A stretch of 64,000 bases of DNA from Deinococcus betulae (GCF_020166395.1 NZ_JAIQXU010000003.1:124001-188000); one strand, 5' to 3'. Positions 41,615 through 52,305 are shown, counted from the stretch's first letter. Numbers and translations: made by a program. The notes: a model not told the origin generated them from the sequence alone.

Positions 41615-42856
41615 ATGAAGGCCCGGTCTGTGCTGACTCTGCTGCTGGCGGCCCAGGCCGGGGCCGTCACCGTGACCCCTGGCCCGGACGCTCCGCGCCC
41701 TATCCGCCCGGACACGGTCAGCGGCTTCAATCTGGGCAACTGGATGCCGGTCGTGGAAGCGCTGCCCCAGCTGCGCGCCCTGGACACGGCGCTGCTGCGC
41801 TGGCCCGGCGGCAACGTGGGCGACGAAAACGACCTGACCCCGGCGGGCCTACAGACCCTGAAAACCAACTGGACCCTGCTGGGCGAGCCGGCCCTGATCG
41901 TGCAGACGCGGGTGTTTACCCGTGCTGGCGTGGGCAAAGCCAGCCCGGCCGACGCGGCCCAGGCGGTGCGCGACGCCCGCGACAAGGGCCTGCGCGTGGC
42001 CTACTGGGAGATTGGCAACGAGCCGAACCTCTACGCCACCAACCGCAGCGACCCCAGCTGGACCCCCGAGAAGTACTGCGCCACGGTGCGGGCCCAGCGC
42101 GCCGCCATTCTGGCGGTGGACCCCGCCGCCCGGATCGCCGGCCCGGCCGTCAGCAACCCCGGCGAGTACCTGAACGAGGTCATTCGCCGGTGCGGCGACG
42201 CGCTGGACCTGGTGACCTGGCACCTGTACCCCACCGACGGCAGCGCGGCCCCGGCGGCGGCGCTGGCCAGTGCCGAGCAGGCCACCACCTCGGCTGAGCA
42301 GGTCAGGGCGCTATGGGCCGACCCGGCCACCAATCCGCTGGGCCACCTGAAGCCCCTGAACATGGCCGTGACCGAATACGGCCTGTCGTGGCGCACCAAC
42401 AAGGGCCGGCATCTCTCGGACGCCGTGGGCGGGCTGTGGGCGGCCGAAGCCACCCTGCGCTTTTCGGCTGCTGGCGCCAGCACGGCCTATTTCGCCCTGA
42501 TGGGCACGGGCAACCACGGCCTGCTGGACGAAGCCGGTTTTCCGCGCTTTGCCTACGGCACCTTTCACGAACTGGCGCACTACCGGGGCCAGACCTTCAG
42601 CGTGCAGAGCGACGACCCGCGCGTGTGGGTCCATGCGGCCCAGCAAGGCGCAGTCGTAACCCTCTTCGCCCTCAACACGGCTGACTCGACCCTTCCCCTG
42701 ACCGCCACGCTGCCGGGCCTGAGCCTGATTGGCGCCAAGGCCGTCACCGACGAAGACGTGAACGCCGACCGCCCACCGCGTGCGCTGAACATTCGCGGCC
42801 CCGTGGCTCTACCGCCCCTGAGCCTGACCCGACTGGTGTTCAAAGCGCAGCCGTAG
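41615..42856 (+). CDS. Secreted clan GH-A-like glycoside hydrolase
   Basis: The 413-residue protein begins with a signal peptide (MKARSVLTLLLAAQAGAVTV). It shows the two glutamates of clan GH-A: acid/base E136 in WEIGNEPNLY and nucleophile E254 in AVTEYGLSW, with LRWPGGNVGDEND before them, the style of GH79, GH39 and GH51 proteins. I cannot assign the family. A C-terminal beta-sandwich part (from about 330) is present. Placed between the importer and GH1/GH43/GH3 genes, it may remove arabinose or glucuronate side groups or cut xylan chains. The start is ATG 41615, two bases after the permease stop. Confidence 0.75.
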   Translation: MKARSVLTLLLAAQAGAVTVTPGPDAPRPIRPDTVSGFNLGNWMPVVEALPQLRALDTALLRWPGGNVGDENDLTPAGLQTLKTNWTLLGEPALIVQTRVFTRAGVGKASPADAAQAVRDARDKGLRVAYWEIGNEPNLYATNRSDPSWTPEKYCATVRAQRAAILAVDPAARIAGPAVSNPGEYLNEVIRRCGDALDLVTWHLYPTDGSAAPAAALASAEQATTSAEQVRALWADPATNPLGHLKPLNMAVTEYGLSWRTNKGRHLSDAVGGLWAAEATLRFSAAGASTAYFALMGTGNHGLLDEAGFPRFAYGTFHELAHYRGQTFSVQSDDPRVWVHAAQQGAVVTLFALNTADSTLPLTATLPGLSLIGAKAVTDEDVNADRPPRALNIRGPVALPPLSLTRLVFKAQP

Positions 42857-42941
42857 GCAGGGCTCAGGCCCGGCGGTCCACCGTTACCTCACTGCTCAGG
42901 CTTTTTTCACGGACCACTTTCCCCCTTCCCCGGAGCTGCAC

Positions 42942-44314
<1,373 letters not shown>

Positions 44315-44318
<4 letters not shown>

Positions 44319-45925
44319 CGGCTGAGGTCCGGCCGCCTACCCCAGCCACCGTGACCGTTCAGAATCCCGTCCTACCCGGCTTTCACCCCGACCCCAGCAT
44401 CCTGCGGGTGGGCGAGGACTATTACCTCGCCACCAGCACCTTCCAGTGGTTTCCCGGAGTGGCCATTTACCACTCGCGCGACCTGGTGAACTGGCGGCTG
44501 GCGGCGCGGCCCTTGGACCGCACGGCCCTGCTGGACATGCGCGGCAACACCGATTCGGGCGGCATCTGGGCGCCGTGCCTGTCACACGACGGCGAGCGCT
44601 TTCACCTGATCTACACCGACGTCAAAGCCTGGGGCATGCAGGAGGCTTTTAAGGACAGCCCCAATTACCTCACCACCGCCGAGCAGCTTGAGGGGCCGTG
44701 GTCGGCGCCGGTCTACCTGAACAGCAGCGGCTTCGACCCCAGCCTCTTTCACGATGACGACGGCCGCAAGTGGCTGCTGAACATGGTCTGGGACCACCGC
44801 CCTGGCCGCAACCCTTTTGCCGGCATCGTGCTGCAGGAGTACAGCCCGGCCGAGCAGCGGCTGGTCGGCCCCCGCGACCTGATCTTTAAAGGCACCGAGT
44901 TGGGCGTGACCGAAGGGCCGCACGTCTACAAACGCGGCGGCTGGTATTACCTCGTGACGGCCGAAGGCGGCACCAGCTACGACCACGCGGTAACGGTGGC
45001 GCGTTCGCGCTCGCTGCACGGGCCCTACGAGGTGCATCCCGAGAATCCGCTGCTCACGGCCGCCGACGACCCCAGCCTGCCCATTCAGAAGGCCGGGCAC
45101 AGCAGCTTCACGCAGACGCCGGACGACCAGTGGCTGCTGGCCCACCTGTGTGGCCGCCCGCTGGCAGAGAAAGGCGAGTGCCCGCTAGGCCGCGAAACGG
45201 CGCTGCAACCGCTGATCTGGGGCGAGGATGGATGGCCCCGCCTGGCTGGGGGCGGGCACCACCCGGCGCAGACCGCTGAGCTGCCCGCCCTGACGCCGCA
45301 CCCCTGGCCCACGGTTCCCGAACGTGATGACTTTCAGAGCGGGGCCCTGCGCTCCGAGTGGCTGACCCTACGCGTGCCGGCCGCCGACCTGGGGGTGGAG
45401 CTTACAGGCGACGGCCTGCGCCTGCCGGGGCGCGAATCGCTAAACAGCCGCCACCACACGGCGCTGGTCGGACGGCGCCTGCAAAGCCTGCACGCCCGCC
45501 TGCGCACCTCGCTTGACTTTGATCCGCAGGATTTTCAGCAGATGGCCGGGATGTGCGCCTATTACGACACCCGCAACTGGGTCTATCTGCGCCTCAGCCG
45601 TGACGCGGCACTGGGCCGCACCCTCAACGTGGTGTCGTGCGAGAACGGCACCTACCGCGAGCATCTGCCCCAGGAAGTGCCGGTGGCGCCAGGCGCCGTT
45701 GAGTTACAGATTCTGTACAGCGGCCCCACTTTTGCCTTTGCCTACCGGCAGGCCGGCCGGGACTGGGCCGACCTTGGGCCGCCCTTCTCTGCGGGTCTAC
45801 TGTCCGACGAGCACTGCGGCGGCCTCAGCTTTACGGGCACCTTTCTGGCCCTGGCCTGTCAGGACCTCAGCGGCCAGCGCCAGCCGGCGACCTTTCACTG
45901 GGCTGACTACACGGAGACGCCTTGA
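44315..45925 (+). CDS. GH43 beta-xylosidase
   Basis: The 536-residue enzyme has the five-bladed propeller start NPVLPGFHPDPSILRVGEDYYLATSTFQWFPG (general base Asp in HPDPS) and a C-terminal concanavalin-like domain (about 330-530), the arrangement of inverting xylan beta-xylosidases. No signal peptide, so it acts on imported xylo-oligosaccharides. GTG 44315 overlaps the GH1 stop, and its own stop overlaps the GH3 start. Confidence 0.92.
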
Positions 45926-48105
45926 GCCGCGCCGCCTTCTGGCTGCTGACCGCCGCCCTGGCGTCTTCAGCCGCCGCCCTGACCGACCAGGCCACCGCCG
46001 AAGCCCAGGCCCGCGCCCTGCTGGCCCGCCTGAGCACAGACGAGAAGATCGGGCAGGTCACGATGGCCCACTTTTTCCGCTTTACCGAAGGAGGCCGCAG
46101 CGCGCCCATAGCGGCGAACGCCGCGCAAACTTTCGGCGCCCTCAAGCCCGGCAGCCTCCTGAACGGCGGCGGCGACACCCCGCAGCCCAACACGCCGCGC
46201 GGCTGGGCGGATTTTCTGGCGGGGCTGGACACCCTGGGCCGCGCCAACCTTCCGCAGGGCATCCCCGCCGTTTTCGGCACCGACGCGGTTCACGGGGTCA
46301 ACAACGTGCCCGCCGCGACCCTGTTTCCTCACAACATCGGCCTGGGCGCAGCGTTTAACCCGGCCCTGACGCGCGAGGTGGCGCAGGCCACGGCCCGCGA
46401 CCTGCGCGCCCTGAACACCGCCTGGACCTTTGCCCCAGTGGCCGATGTGGGCCGGGACCCCCGCTGGGGCCGCTACTACGAAACCTTTGGCGAGGCGCCG
46501 TGGCTGGTCGCTGATCAGGTCGCGGCGGCGGTGACGGGCCTCCAGGGCGAGGGCGTGGCGGCGACCCTCAAGCACTTCACCGGCTACGGGCTGCCCTCGC
46601 TGGGTCTGGACCGGGGCAATGCCGAGATCAGCGCGCGGGCGCTGCACGAAACCTTCCTGCCGTCTTTTCAGGCTGGCATTCGCGCCGGCGCCCTGAGCGT
46701 CATGGCGAACAGTGGCAGCGTCAACGGCGTGCCGGTCCACGCCTCCAAAGCCCTGCTGACCGATGTGCTGCGCGGCGAACTGGGCTTTAACGGCCTGCTG
46801 GTCAGCGACTGGAACGATATTGACCGTCTGGTGGGCACTTTCCGCAGCCAACCGGACCTGGTGCGGGCGGCGGCGGCCAGCGTGAATGCTGGCATTGACG
46901 TGTATATGGTGCCCAATACCGTCGAGGCGTATCAGGCGGCGCTGAAAGAAGCGGTCACGGCTGGGCAGGTCAGCACTGCCCGCCTGGACGAGGCGACCCT
47001 GCGCCTCCTGACCTTCAAAGCGCGGCTGGGGCTGCTCGAAACGCCGCTGGCCGGCAGTGGTGTGCTAGAAGACCACCGTGCCCTGGCCAAGAAGGCGGCG
47101 GCTGCCACCCTGACCCTGCTGGACAACCCACGCGGCACGCTGCCCCTGAAAGCGGGCCGGGTGCTGGTGACTGGGCCAGCCCAGGACAGCCCCGCCATTC
47201 AACTGGGCGGCTGGAGCGTGAACTGGCAGGGCGTGGGCAAGGGCAATGTCCGGGAGGTGCCGCGCGTGACCACGCTGGCCCCGGCCCTGAAGGCGACCGC
47301 GCCCGCAGGCGTGACCGTCAGCGCGCTGCCCGAAGGCAAACGCCCCCAGCTGTTGGCCGCCGCCAAGGGCGCCGATGTGGTGGTCGTGGCCCTGGGCGAG
47401 CCGCCCGCCGCCGAGTGGGAAGCGAACAACCCCAGCCTGACCCTGCCTGCCGAGCAACTGACGCTGCTGCGTGACCTGGTGGGCACTGGCAAACCAGTCG
47501 TGGCGGTCCTGATGGCTGGGCGGCCCATTATGCTGCCGGCCGACGTGCAGGTGGAGCTGGCGGGTCTGGTCATGGCTTACCTGCCCGGCACCGAGGGCGG
47601 CGCAGCCCTGGCCGACGCGCTGTACGGCCGCACAGGCTTTCCGGGCCGTCTGCCGTTTTCCTGGCCCGAGACGGCGGTGCAGGCGGGCCTGACCGCCGAC
47701 CGACCGCCCGAAGGCGCAGGCCAGGCGCCGCAGCCGCTTTACCCGCTGGGCTACGGCCTGGACTACACGACCTCGGCGGCGCGGGAGGTTACGGCCACCG
47801 CCCGGCCAGACGACGTTACCCTCAGCGCGGCCCTGACCAACAGCGGCAGCCGTGCGGGCACCGTCACGTTCGTGGTGCGAGCAGCGTTGCCCGCCAGCGG
47901 GGCGTTGCAAGCAGTGGCCCGTCCGGTGGCGGTCCTGCAGGCCGACCTGAAAGCGGGCGAAACCCGGCGCGTGACCGTGACCGTACCAAACGAGCGCCTG
48001 CAATCCTGGGTGGGAGACGCCTTCGGAACCGTTCGGCCTGAGCTGTTGCCCGGCACGTACACTTTGACTGCAGGCGACGGCCGAGCCGACTTTACTCTGC
48101 CGTAA
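45922..48105 (+). CDS. GH3 beta-glycosidase, exported
   Basis: The 727-residue protein starts at a TTG overlapping the GH43 stop and has a signal peptide (SRAAFWLLTAALASSAAAL). The GH3 barrel shows ADVGRDPRWGRYYETFGEAP, LKHFTGYG, and the nucleophile Asp in LLVSDWNDIDRL; the second alpha/beta domain and the C-terminal fibronectin-like domain follow. It would split beta-glucosides or beta-xylosides outside the cytoplasm. It is the last gene before the island's terminator. Confidence 0.92.
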   Translation: MSRAAFWLLTAALASSAAALTDQATAEAQARALLARLSTDEKIGQVTMAHFFRFTEGGRSAPIAANAAQTFGALKPGSLLNGGGDTPQPNTPRGWADFLAGLDTLGRANLPQGIPAVFGTDAVHGVNNVPAATLFPHNIGLGAAFNPALTREVAQATARDLRALNTAWTFAPVADVGRDPRWGRYYETFGEAPWLVADQVAAAVTGLQGEGVAATLKHFTGYGLPSLGLDRGNAEISARALHETFLPSFQAGIRAGALSVMANSGSVNGVPVHASKALLTDVLRGELGFNGLLVSDWNDIDRLVGTFRSQPDLVRAAAASVNAGIDVYMVPNTVEAYQAALKEAVTAGQVSTARLDEATLRLLTFKARLGLLETPLAGSGVLEDHRALAKKAAAATLTLLDNPRGTLPLKAGRVLVTGPAQDSPAIQLGGWSVNWQGVGKGNVREVPRVTTLAPALKATAPAGVTVSALPEGKRPQLLAAAKGADVVVVALGEPPAAEWEANNPSLTLPAEQLTLLRDLVGTGKPVVAVLMAGRPIMLPADVQVELAGLVMAYLPGTEGGAALADALYGRTGFPGRLPFSWPETAVQAGLTADRPPEGAGQAPQPLYPLGYGLDYTTSAAREVTATARPDDVTLSAALTNSGSRAGTVTFVVRAALPASGALQAVARPVAVLQADLKAGETRRVTVTVPNERLQSWVGDAFGTVRPELLPGTYTLTAGDGRADFTLP

Positions 48106-48120
48106 AGAGAGAAAGGAAAG

Positions 48121-48157
48121 GCGCTGAGGGGATAAGCCTCAGCGCTCTTCTTCTTTT
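48121..48157 (+). terminator. Terminator of the xylan-utilisation operon
   Basis: Perfect 9-bp stem GCGCTGAGG/CCTCAGCGC with a 7-nt loop followed by TCTTCTTCTTTT. Confidence 0.92.
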
Positions 48158-48713
48158 AGGTGCGGCGCGAGCTTCACCTCCGTGAATAAGGCACGCTGGC
48201 TGGTCCGGCTGAGGGGCATGGTGGCAAACGCAGCGGCCCCGAAGGCAAACCAGGCGTGGGCCGCGCCCAGCAGTTCGCGCAGCAGTGAATTGCCAAAGCC
48301 TCCATGCGTGACCGCCAGTACGCGGTCTCCCCCGCCTTGCCAGACCAGATCCAGAGCCAGAAGGGCACGCGCACGGATGGCTGCCTGACCCTCTCCCTGT
48401 AGTGAACGCCTCCAGGTCATGCCGGAAAGTAGGAAGAGGCAGGGCTTCATCTCGTTGTACGCCGGCCAAAGACCCCTTCCGGCAAGAGGTCGGTGGTGAG
48501 ATACACCCAGCGCCTCTCTCACAATCTCTGCCGTTTGCGTCCATGCCAGGGTGGAACAGTACGGTCAAAGCCCGGTGGGTGCACCTAGCAGTGCGCTGAC
48601 AGAGCGTGAACCTGAGTCCGCCCCTCTCTACTCAGCGGCGAGTCGTAACGGCCCTGATGCACGCCCTCGTCGTCAGCCTGGCTGCGGCCGTGACGCAGGA
48701 GAATCAGCGGCAA
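48139..48713 (-). pseudogene. Broken histidine-phosphatase (phosphoglycerate-mutase-like) gene
   Basis: The sequence reads [17 protein letters not shown] (the RHG catalytic motif) from TTG 48713, then ends at an in-frame TAG at 48587-48585 where a Trp codon is likely in relatives. About 25 bp further a one-base frameshift (near 48557-48562) is needed to reach STLAWTQTAEIVREALG and the second catalytic motif VLAVTHGGFGNSLLREL. So both catalytic regions remain but the gene cannot make the full protein. Its 5' end touches the MITE-like repeat, and its 3' end runs into the terminator of the neighbouring operon. A sequencing error could explain the frameshift but not both lesions easily. Confidence 0.75.
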
Positions 48714-48716
48714 GAG

Positions 48717-48899
48717 TCATACGGATTCCGCTGAATTGCAGCACCGCAAAGAAAGGCACCGCCTGCGCTTCCATATTGCGGAATCCGCATCTATTCCTGC
48801 TCGCTCTCCTGCGGAGCTTTTCAAGTCTGCTGCTCAGCTTTCCAGGTCCGCTCGGATTCCACCTGGCATTCTGCTCTATTCAATCGGAGTCTGTATCAG
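48717..48899 (+). repeat. MITE-like repeat, full copy
   Basis: About 183 bp, aligned with the reverse complement of 26072-26253. The ends are TCATACGGATTCCG and, reversed, TGATACAGACTCCG. The right end supplies the stop codon of the CbrC-like gene (TGA at 48898-48896 on the minus strand), and the left end touches the broken phosphatase gene. Confidence 0.8.
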
Positions 48900-49438
48900 T
48901 CAGCATCCGCATATCCCCCGTAAGCGCCGCAGTGCAGACACTGAAAGAGGTAAGCCGTAGGGCTGCCGCCTTTGTCGAGCGCCTGGGAAAAGCGCGCCCA
49001 CGCCTCAGCAGGCAGCGCCAGGGGTTCACGCATGGCCGCCGCGAATTGGGGGAAGCGGGCCAGTTCCGCCGCGCCAGCACGGCCAAGAAAGGCCGCTCCA
49101 TCGCCGCAGTGGGTCCACCACTGCTCCTGCTGCCAGCCGGAAAATCCAGGCGTCCGGGTTGAAATAATCTGGATGACCGCCCCAGGTACCTCCTCCCAGC
49201 GGCCATACCCGCCCACGCCCGCCGCATCGGTGAACTCGGCGTCTAACCGCTCGGCGGCAGAGCCGTCAGCAATACACCAGGGGCACAGGTCCGGCCACTC
49301 TTCTTCCGCAAAGGGCGTGGACGTATAGCGGTAGCCCCGTTCCTGCTCGCAACATGGGCATTCACCGTCAAAGGGTTCAATCATGCCGGTGGCCAGTGGG
49401 TCCGGGTGGTAGCGGAAGACAGGCAGCGCCGGGTTCAC
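48896..49438 (-). CDS. CbrC (UPF0167) family protein
   Basis: The 180-residue protein has the family's cysteine-rich start (GECPCCEQERGYRYTSTPF, DLCPWCIADGSAA), WWTHCGDGAAFLG in the middle and a C-terminal FQCLHCGAYGGYADAD, so zinc binding by Cys pairs is likely. CbrC of E. coli is linked to colicin E2 tolerance; the biochemical role is unknown. The last codons and stop lie in the end of the MITE-like repeat, so the native C-terminus may have been changed. Its start overlaps the previous gene by 4 bp. Confidence 0.85.
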   Translation of the reverse strand: MNPALPVFRYHPDPLATGMIEPFDGECPCCEQERGYRYTSTPFAEEEWPDLCPWCIADGSAAERLDAEFTDAAGVGGYGRWEEVPGAVIQIISTRTPGFSGWQQEQWWTHCGDGAAFLGRAGAAELARFPQFAAAMREPLALPAEAWARFSQALDKGGSPTAYLFQCLHCGAYGGYADAD

Positions 49439-50394
49439 CGCTTCACCGCCAGCACCACGCGCTCGCGGCGGCTGACCTCAAGCTCGGTGCAGGTCAACCG
49501 TGGATGGCCAAAAAGGGCGTCTCGTCGGGGGTCGCCCCCATACAGCGCTTCAGGCAGTCGCCCTGGCGGGCTGAAGTTGTCCATCACCAGCAGGCCGCCG
49601 GGCTTCAGACTGGCCACCAGCTCAGCCACGGCTGCCGTCTCCTTGGCTGGAGCGCAATCCGCAAAGGTCAGGTCAAAGGGGCCCCGCTCCAGGGCGCCCC
49701 GCCAGTCTCCATGCAGCACCTCAGCGCGGAGGTCGGGCGCCAGCACCTCCCAGGCCGTTTCGGCGAGTAGAGGGTCGGCCTCCACAGTCAGCAGGCGCGC
49801 GGCCCCGTCCATCCCCGCCAGCAGCCACGCCGCGCTCTCCCCCACCCCGCTGCCCAGGTCCAGCAGCCGGCCCCCCGGTTTGCTGGCGGCCAGAGTGCGC
49901 AGCAGCCGCCCCGTTTCCAGCGAGCACGAGCGGTCAAAGGATAGACGCCTGGCTTCCTGCCGCGCCACCGAAACGAGCGGGGGCAGGTCAAGACACGCCG
50001 GCAGCTCACCCCTGGCGGCCAGCACCTGCCGCAGTTGCACGTCGTCGGCCCAGGGCAGGGCGCGGGGATTGACCCAGGCCACCGGGCGCCCTTCCGGGCT
50101 GGGGTCCAGGCTCAGCAGCCGCAGCGGCCAGCAGTCGGCCGGCTCGCCGTGGGCCCCGCGCAGCGGCAGCGGCTCGCCCCTGACCTCACACCGCGCCCCC
50201 GTTTCCTCCCAGGCTTCCCGCAGCGCCGCCTCAGCCGAGGTTTCCCCTGGCTGGACCCCGCCCCCCGGAAGCGTCCAGCCGCCCCAGTCCAGGCCGGTCA
50301 TCAGCACGGCGCCATCGTCCCGCTCAATCCAGGCGCAGGCGCGTCCCACACGGTTCGTGTCCGCCGAGAGGTTCAAAAACTTTGGGCTGCTCAT
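49435..50394 (-). CDS. Nudix hydrolase fused to a methyltransferase
   Basis: The 319-residue protein has a Nudix domain (about 15-140) with the full box GGGVQPGETSAEAALREAWEETGA in order, and a SAM-dependent methyltransferase domain (about 145-319) with RLLDLGSGVGESAAWLLAG, VEADPLLAE, FDLTFADCAPAKET and LKPGGLLVMDN, resembling O-methyltransferases of the PCMT/catechol type. The two active sites look intact. This fusion is not a standard one known to me. Coupled by 4-bp overlaps to the deaminase upstream and CbrC-like gene downstream, which suggests a nucleotide-related role. Confidence 0.85.
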   Translation of the reverse strand: MSSPKFLNLSADTNRVGRACAWIERDDGAVLMTGLDWGGWTLPGGGVQPGETSAEAALREAWEETGARCEVRGEPLPLRGAHGEPADCWPLRLLSLDPSPEGRPVAWVNPRALPWADDVQLRQVLAARGELPACLDLPPLVSVARQEARRLSFDRSCSLETGRLLRTLAASKPGGRLLDLGSGVGESAAWLLAGMDGAARLLTVEADPLLAETAWEVLAPDLRAEVLHGDWRGALERGPFDLTFADCAPAKETAAVAELVASLKPGGLLVMDNFSPPGRLPEALYGGDPRRDALFGHPRLTCTELEVSRRERVVLAVKR

Positions 50395-51020
50395 GCCAGC
50401 ACCGCCAGGGCGTGGGCAAGGGGCGCACGGAGCGCCCGCAGAGCGCTAAGGGTGCCGGCTTGATGAACCCGCTCGGCCAATGCCTCAGCTTCCGGATCTT
50501 GCGCGGCGAAGCTGTCCAGAACGGCGCTTGTTCCCCGCGCCCGCCCTTCTTCCAGCAGCGCCTGAAGCGTCAGCTGCAGGGCCAGCCGCGAGACCCCTAC
50601 CGGCGCCCGCTCCACCCGAATCCCTTTCTTCACCACATACTCGTCGTCCGTCAGCAGGCGGGTACAACCCGCCCAGGGGTCTGGCGCCACGTACGCCACC
50701 GCCCGCAGGCCGCTCATGGCAATAGCCCCTGCACACTGCGGACAGGGCTGCACGGTGGTCAGCAGGGTCCAGCTGTAGCACGCCGGACGAGGCGTGGCCG
50801 CCAGATTCAGCAGCGCATTGATTTCTGCGTGGGCTAGGTCATGCCCCGCAATCACCCCGTCCACCCGCCGCGCCTCGCCCAGCCGGTTGCGCCCCCGCGC
50901 CAGAATCTGTTCCCCGGCGTCCACGACGACGGCCCCAATCGGATACGAGCCGTGCAGATAAGCGTCCCAGGCTTCAGAGAGTGCGGCGTGCCACCCAGTG
51001 CCCGGAGTTACGCCGGCCAC
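50391..51020 (-). CDS. Cytidine/deoxycytidylate deaminase-family protein
   Basis: The 209-residue zinc deaminase has HAEINALLNL (His ligand and catalytic Glu) and PCPQCAGAIAMSG (two Cys ligands). The first 130 residues are the deaminase; the last 75 form a helical tail with no match known to me. The substrate (nucleoside, guanine or tRNA adenosine) cannot be set by sequence; the unusual tail argues against plain TadA. It overlaps the DinB gene's 3' end by 13 bp and the Nudix gene by 4 bp. Confidence 0.82.
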   Translation of the reverse strand: MAGVTPGTGWHAALSEAWDAYLHGSYPIGAVVVDAGEQILARGRNRLGEARRVDGVIAGHDLAHAEINALLNLAATPRPACYSWTLLTTVQPCPQCAGAIAMSGLRAVAYVAPDPWAGCTRLLTDDEYVVKKGIRVERAPVGVSRLALQLTLQALLEEGRARGTSAVLDSFAAQDPEAEALAERVHQAGTLSALRALRAPLAHALAVLA

Positions 51021-51445
51021 GCACCCATCACCTGCCTCAGGCCCACAATCTTGCCTAGGTGATAACTGTTATGAACCGCCAGTGCGCGCAGAAGATCCGC
51101 CATGGTCTCGCCGGGATTGACCTCCTGTTCCAGCTGTTCCGCTGAGGAAGTCCAGGCGAGGGCCCGCGTCAGCCCAGAGAAAAACCGGTCCACCAGCGCC
51201 GTCCACTCGGCCAGGTCAGTGGGGGGCCGGCCAGGGTAACGCTCACCCGTCTGCCAGACACCCTCATACAGCGCCTCGTCCCGGTCCACCATGATGTCCT
51301 GCCAGAGCGCGGCGTGCCACAGCTCGTCGTAAATAGAGTGGGGAGCGCGGCCCGGTCTGGCGGTGACCTGGGCCAGGGTCAAGCCAGCCAGCAGGGTCCG
51401 GCGGTCTGCAAATTCGCCGTAAAAGAGGTGCTCCCAGCGGGTCAC
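51008..51445 (-). CDS. DinB-family protein
   Basis: The 145-residue four-helix protein has WHAALWQD in helix two and HNSYHLGKIVGLRQ at the end, supplying the three histidines of the DinB metal site. DinB-like proteins are expanded in Deinococcus; some act as bacillithiol-dependent transferases. Role here unknown. Overlaps both neighbours, so it is inside a five-gene run from 52053 to 48896. Confidence 0.85.
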   Translation of the reverse strand: MTRWEHLFYGEFADRRTLLAGLTLAQVTARPGRAPHSIYDELWHAALWQDIMVDRDEALYEGVWQTGERYPGRPPTDLAEWTALVDRFFSGLTRALAWTSSAEQLEQEVNPGETMADLLRALAVHNSYHLGKIVGLRQVMGAWPA

Positions 51446-52053
51446 AGGGCGCCTCTGTTCTTCTCTATCAGTTCATCCAGTGCCTCGCGCAGCAGGCTGG
51501 CCTCAGTGCGGCCCAGCGCGCCTGACAGCTTGGCCAGCCGCTCCAGCTGGCTCTTGGGGTAGTAATTGCTTTTCAGCACCATCTTGCTTTCCACATAAAT
51601 GCAGGCGCGGGCGCGGCCTTCCCGCTTGGCGCGGATCATGGCTTCATCGGCGGCGCGCTTGAGGTCGTCGTAGGTGGTGGCGTGGGCGGGGCGGGCGGCC
51701 AGGCCCACGCTCAGGCCCAGGCTTCTGGGCCACTGGGGGTCGCGGTGAATATGAAAATGCTTGATGACCTCGTCGAACAGAATCAGGGCCGTTTCGGCCG
51801 CCGTCTCTGGCAGGATGATGGCATATTCGTCCCCCCCAATCCGACCCACCACACTGCCACTGGGCAGGCTGCCCGACAGCAGGCGCTCGACGCTGCGTAG
51901 CACCCGGTCACCCTCACTGTGGCCCAGCGTATCGTTCAGCGTCTTGAAGTGGTCAAGGTCAAGGACCGCCAGAGTCAGAGGCGCACCTCTGAGGGCATGA
52001 AAGGCATCTTCAAAGGCAATGCGGCTAAGGGTAGCGGGGCGTGCAGCCATCAT
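51442..52053 (-). CDS. GGDEF protein with C-terminal ribbon-helix-helix DNA-binding domain
   Basis: The 203-residue protein is a GGDEF domain (about 10-150: [20 protein letters not shown], signature RIGGDEY at 71-77, no RxxD site) followed at 157-198 by a segment ([20 protein letters not shown] then [19 protein letters not shown]) that fits the CopG/RHH DNA-binding fold very well. It has no membrane or sensor domain. It could be a DNA-bound cyclase or a c-di-GMP-modulated repressor. AGGAGG precedes the tandem ATGs at 52053 and 52050; spacing favours the second. A 12-bp palindrome lies in its upstream region. Confidence 0.8.
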   Translation of the reverse strand: MMAARPATLSRIAFEDAFHALRGAPLTLAVLDLDHFKTLNDTLGHSEGDRVLRSVERLLSGSLPSGSVVGRIGGDEYAIILPETAAETALILFDEVIKHFHIHRDPQWPRSLGLSVGLAARPAHATTYDDLKRAADEAMIRAKREGRARACIYVESKMVLKSNYYPKSQLERLAKLSGALGRTEASLLREALDELIEKNRGAL

Positions 52054-52098
52054 GAACCTCCTGGCCTGGGGCCGGGCGAGAGCTTATATATCTGAATA

Positions 52099-52110
52099 AC
52101 ATATATATGT
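52099..52110. promoter_or_regulatory. Palindrome upstream of the GGDEF-RHH gene
   Basis: ACATATATATGT, a perfect 12-bp palindrome 46 bp before the gene, in an AT-rich stretch with a second TATATA nearby. It is a good candidate for self-binding by the ribbon-helix-helix domain. Confidence 0.4.
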
Positions 52111-52198
52111 CTCAAGCCATAGAATGCAAGCGCATATGCGAAACCGCCCTCCCAGCGCACCTTGAGCGCACCACACTCAGATTCTCAGATTCAAAGAT

Positions 52199-52228
52199 TT
52201 GACAATTTTCTTACGAGAGGACTACTCT
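52199..52228 (+). promoter_or_regulatory. groS: groES-groEL promoter
   Basis: TTGACA (52199-52204), 18-bp spacer, TACTCT (52223-52228). No CIRCE element was found, so heat-shock control by HrcA is not visible here. The rest of 52054-52305 has no gene. Confidence 0.65.
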
Positions 52229-52305
52229 TGCGTGCGGAACGGCAAAAACTCGCCGGAATGTCCGGCCGGGTGCGCCCCATATCCCATCTCTCAGGAGGAC
52301 ACAAC

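Noticed and set aside
52054..52305. CIRCE (HrcA) element or radiation-response motif before groES
   Set aside because: No TTAGCACTC-N9-GAGTGCTAA pattern and no convincing 17-bp radiation/desiccation-response palindrome; only the AT palindrome and a sigma-70 promoter are present.
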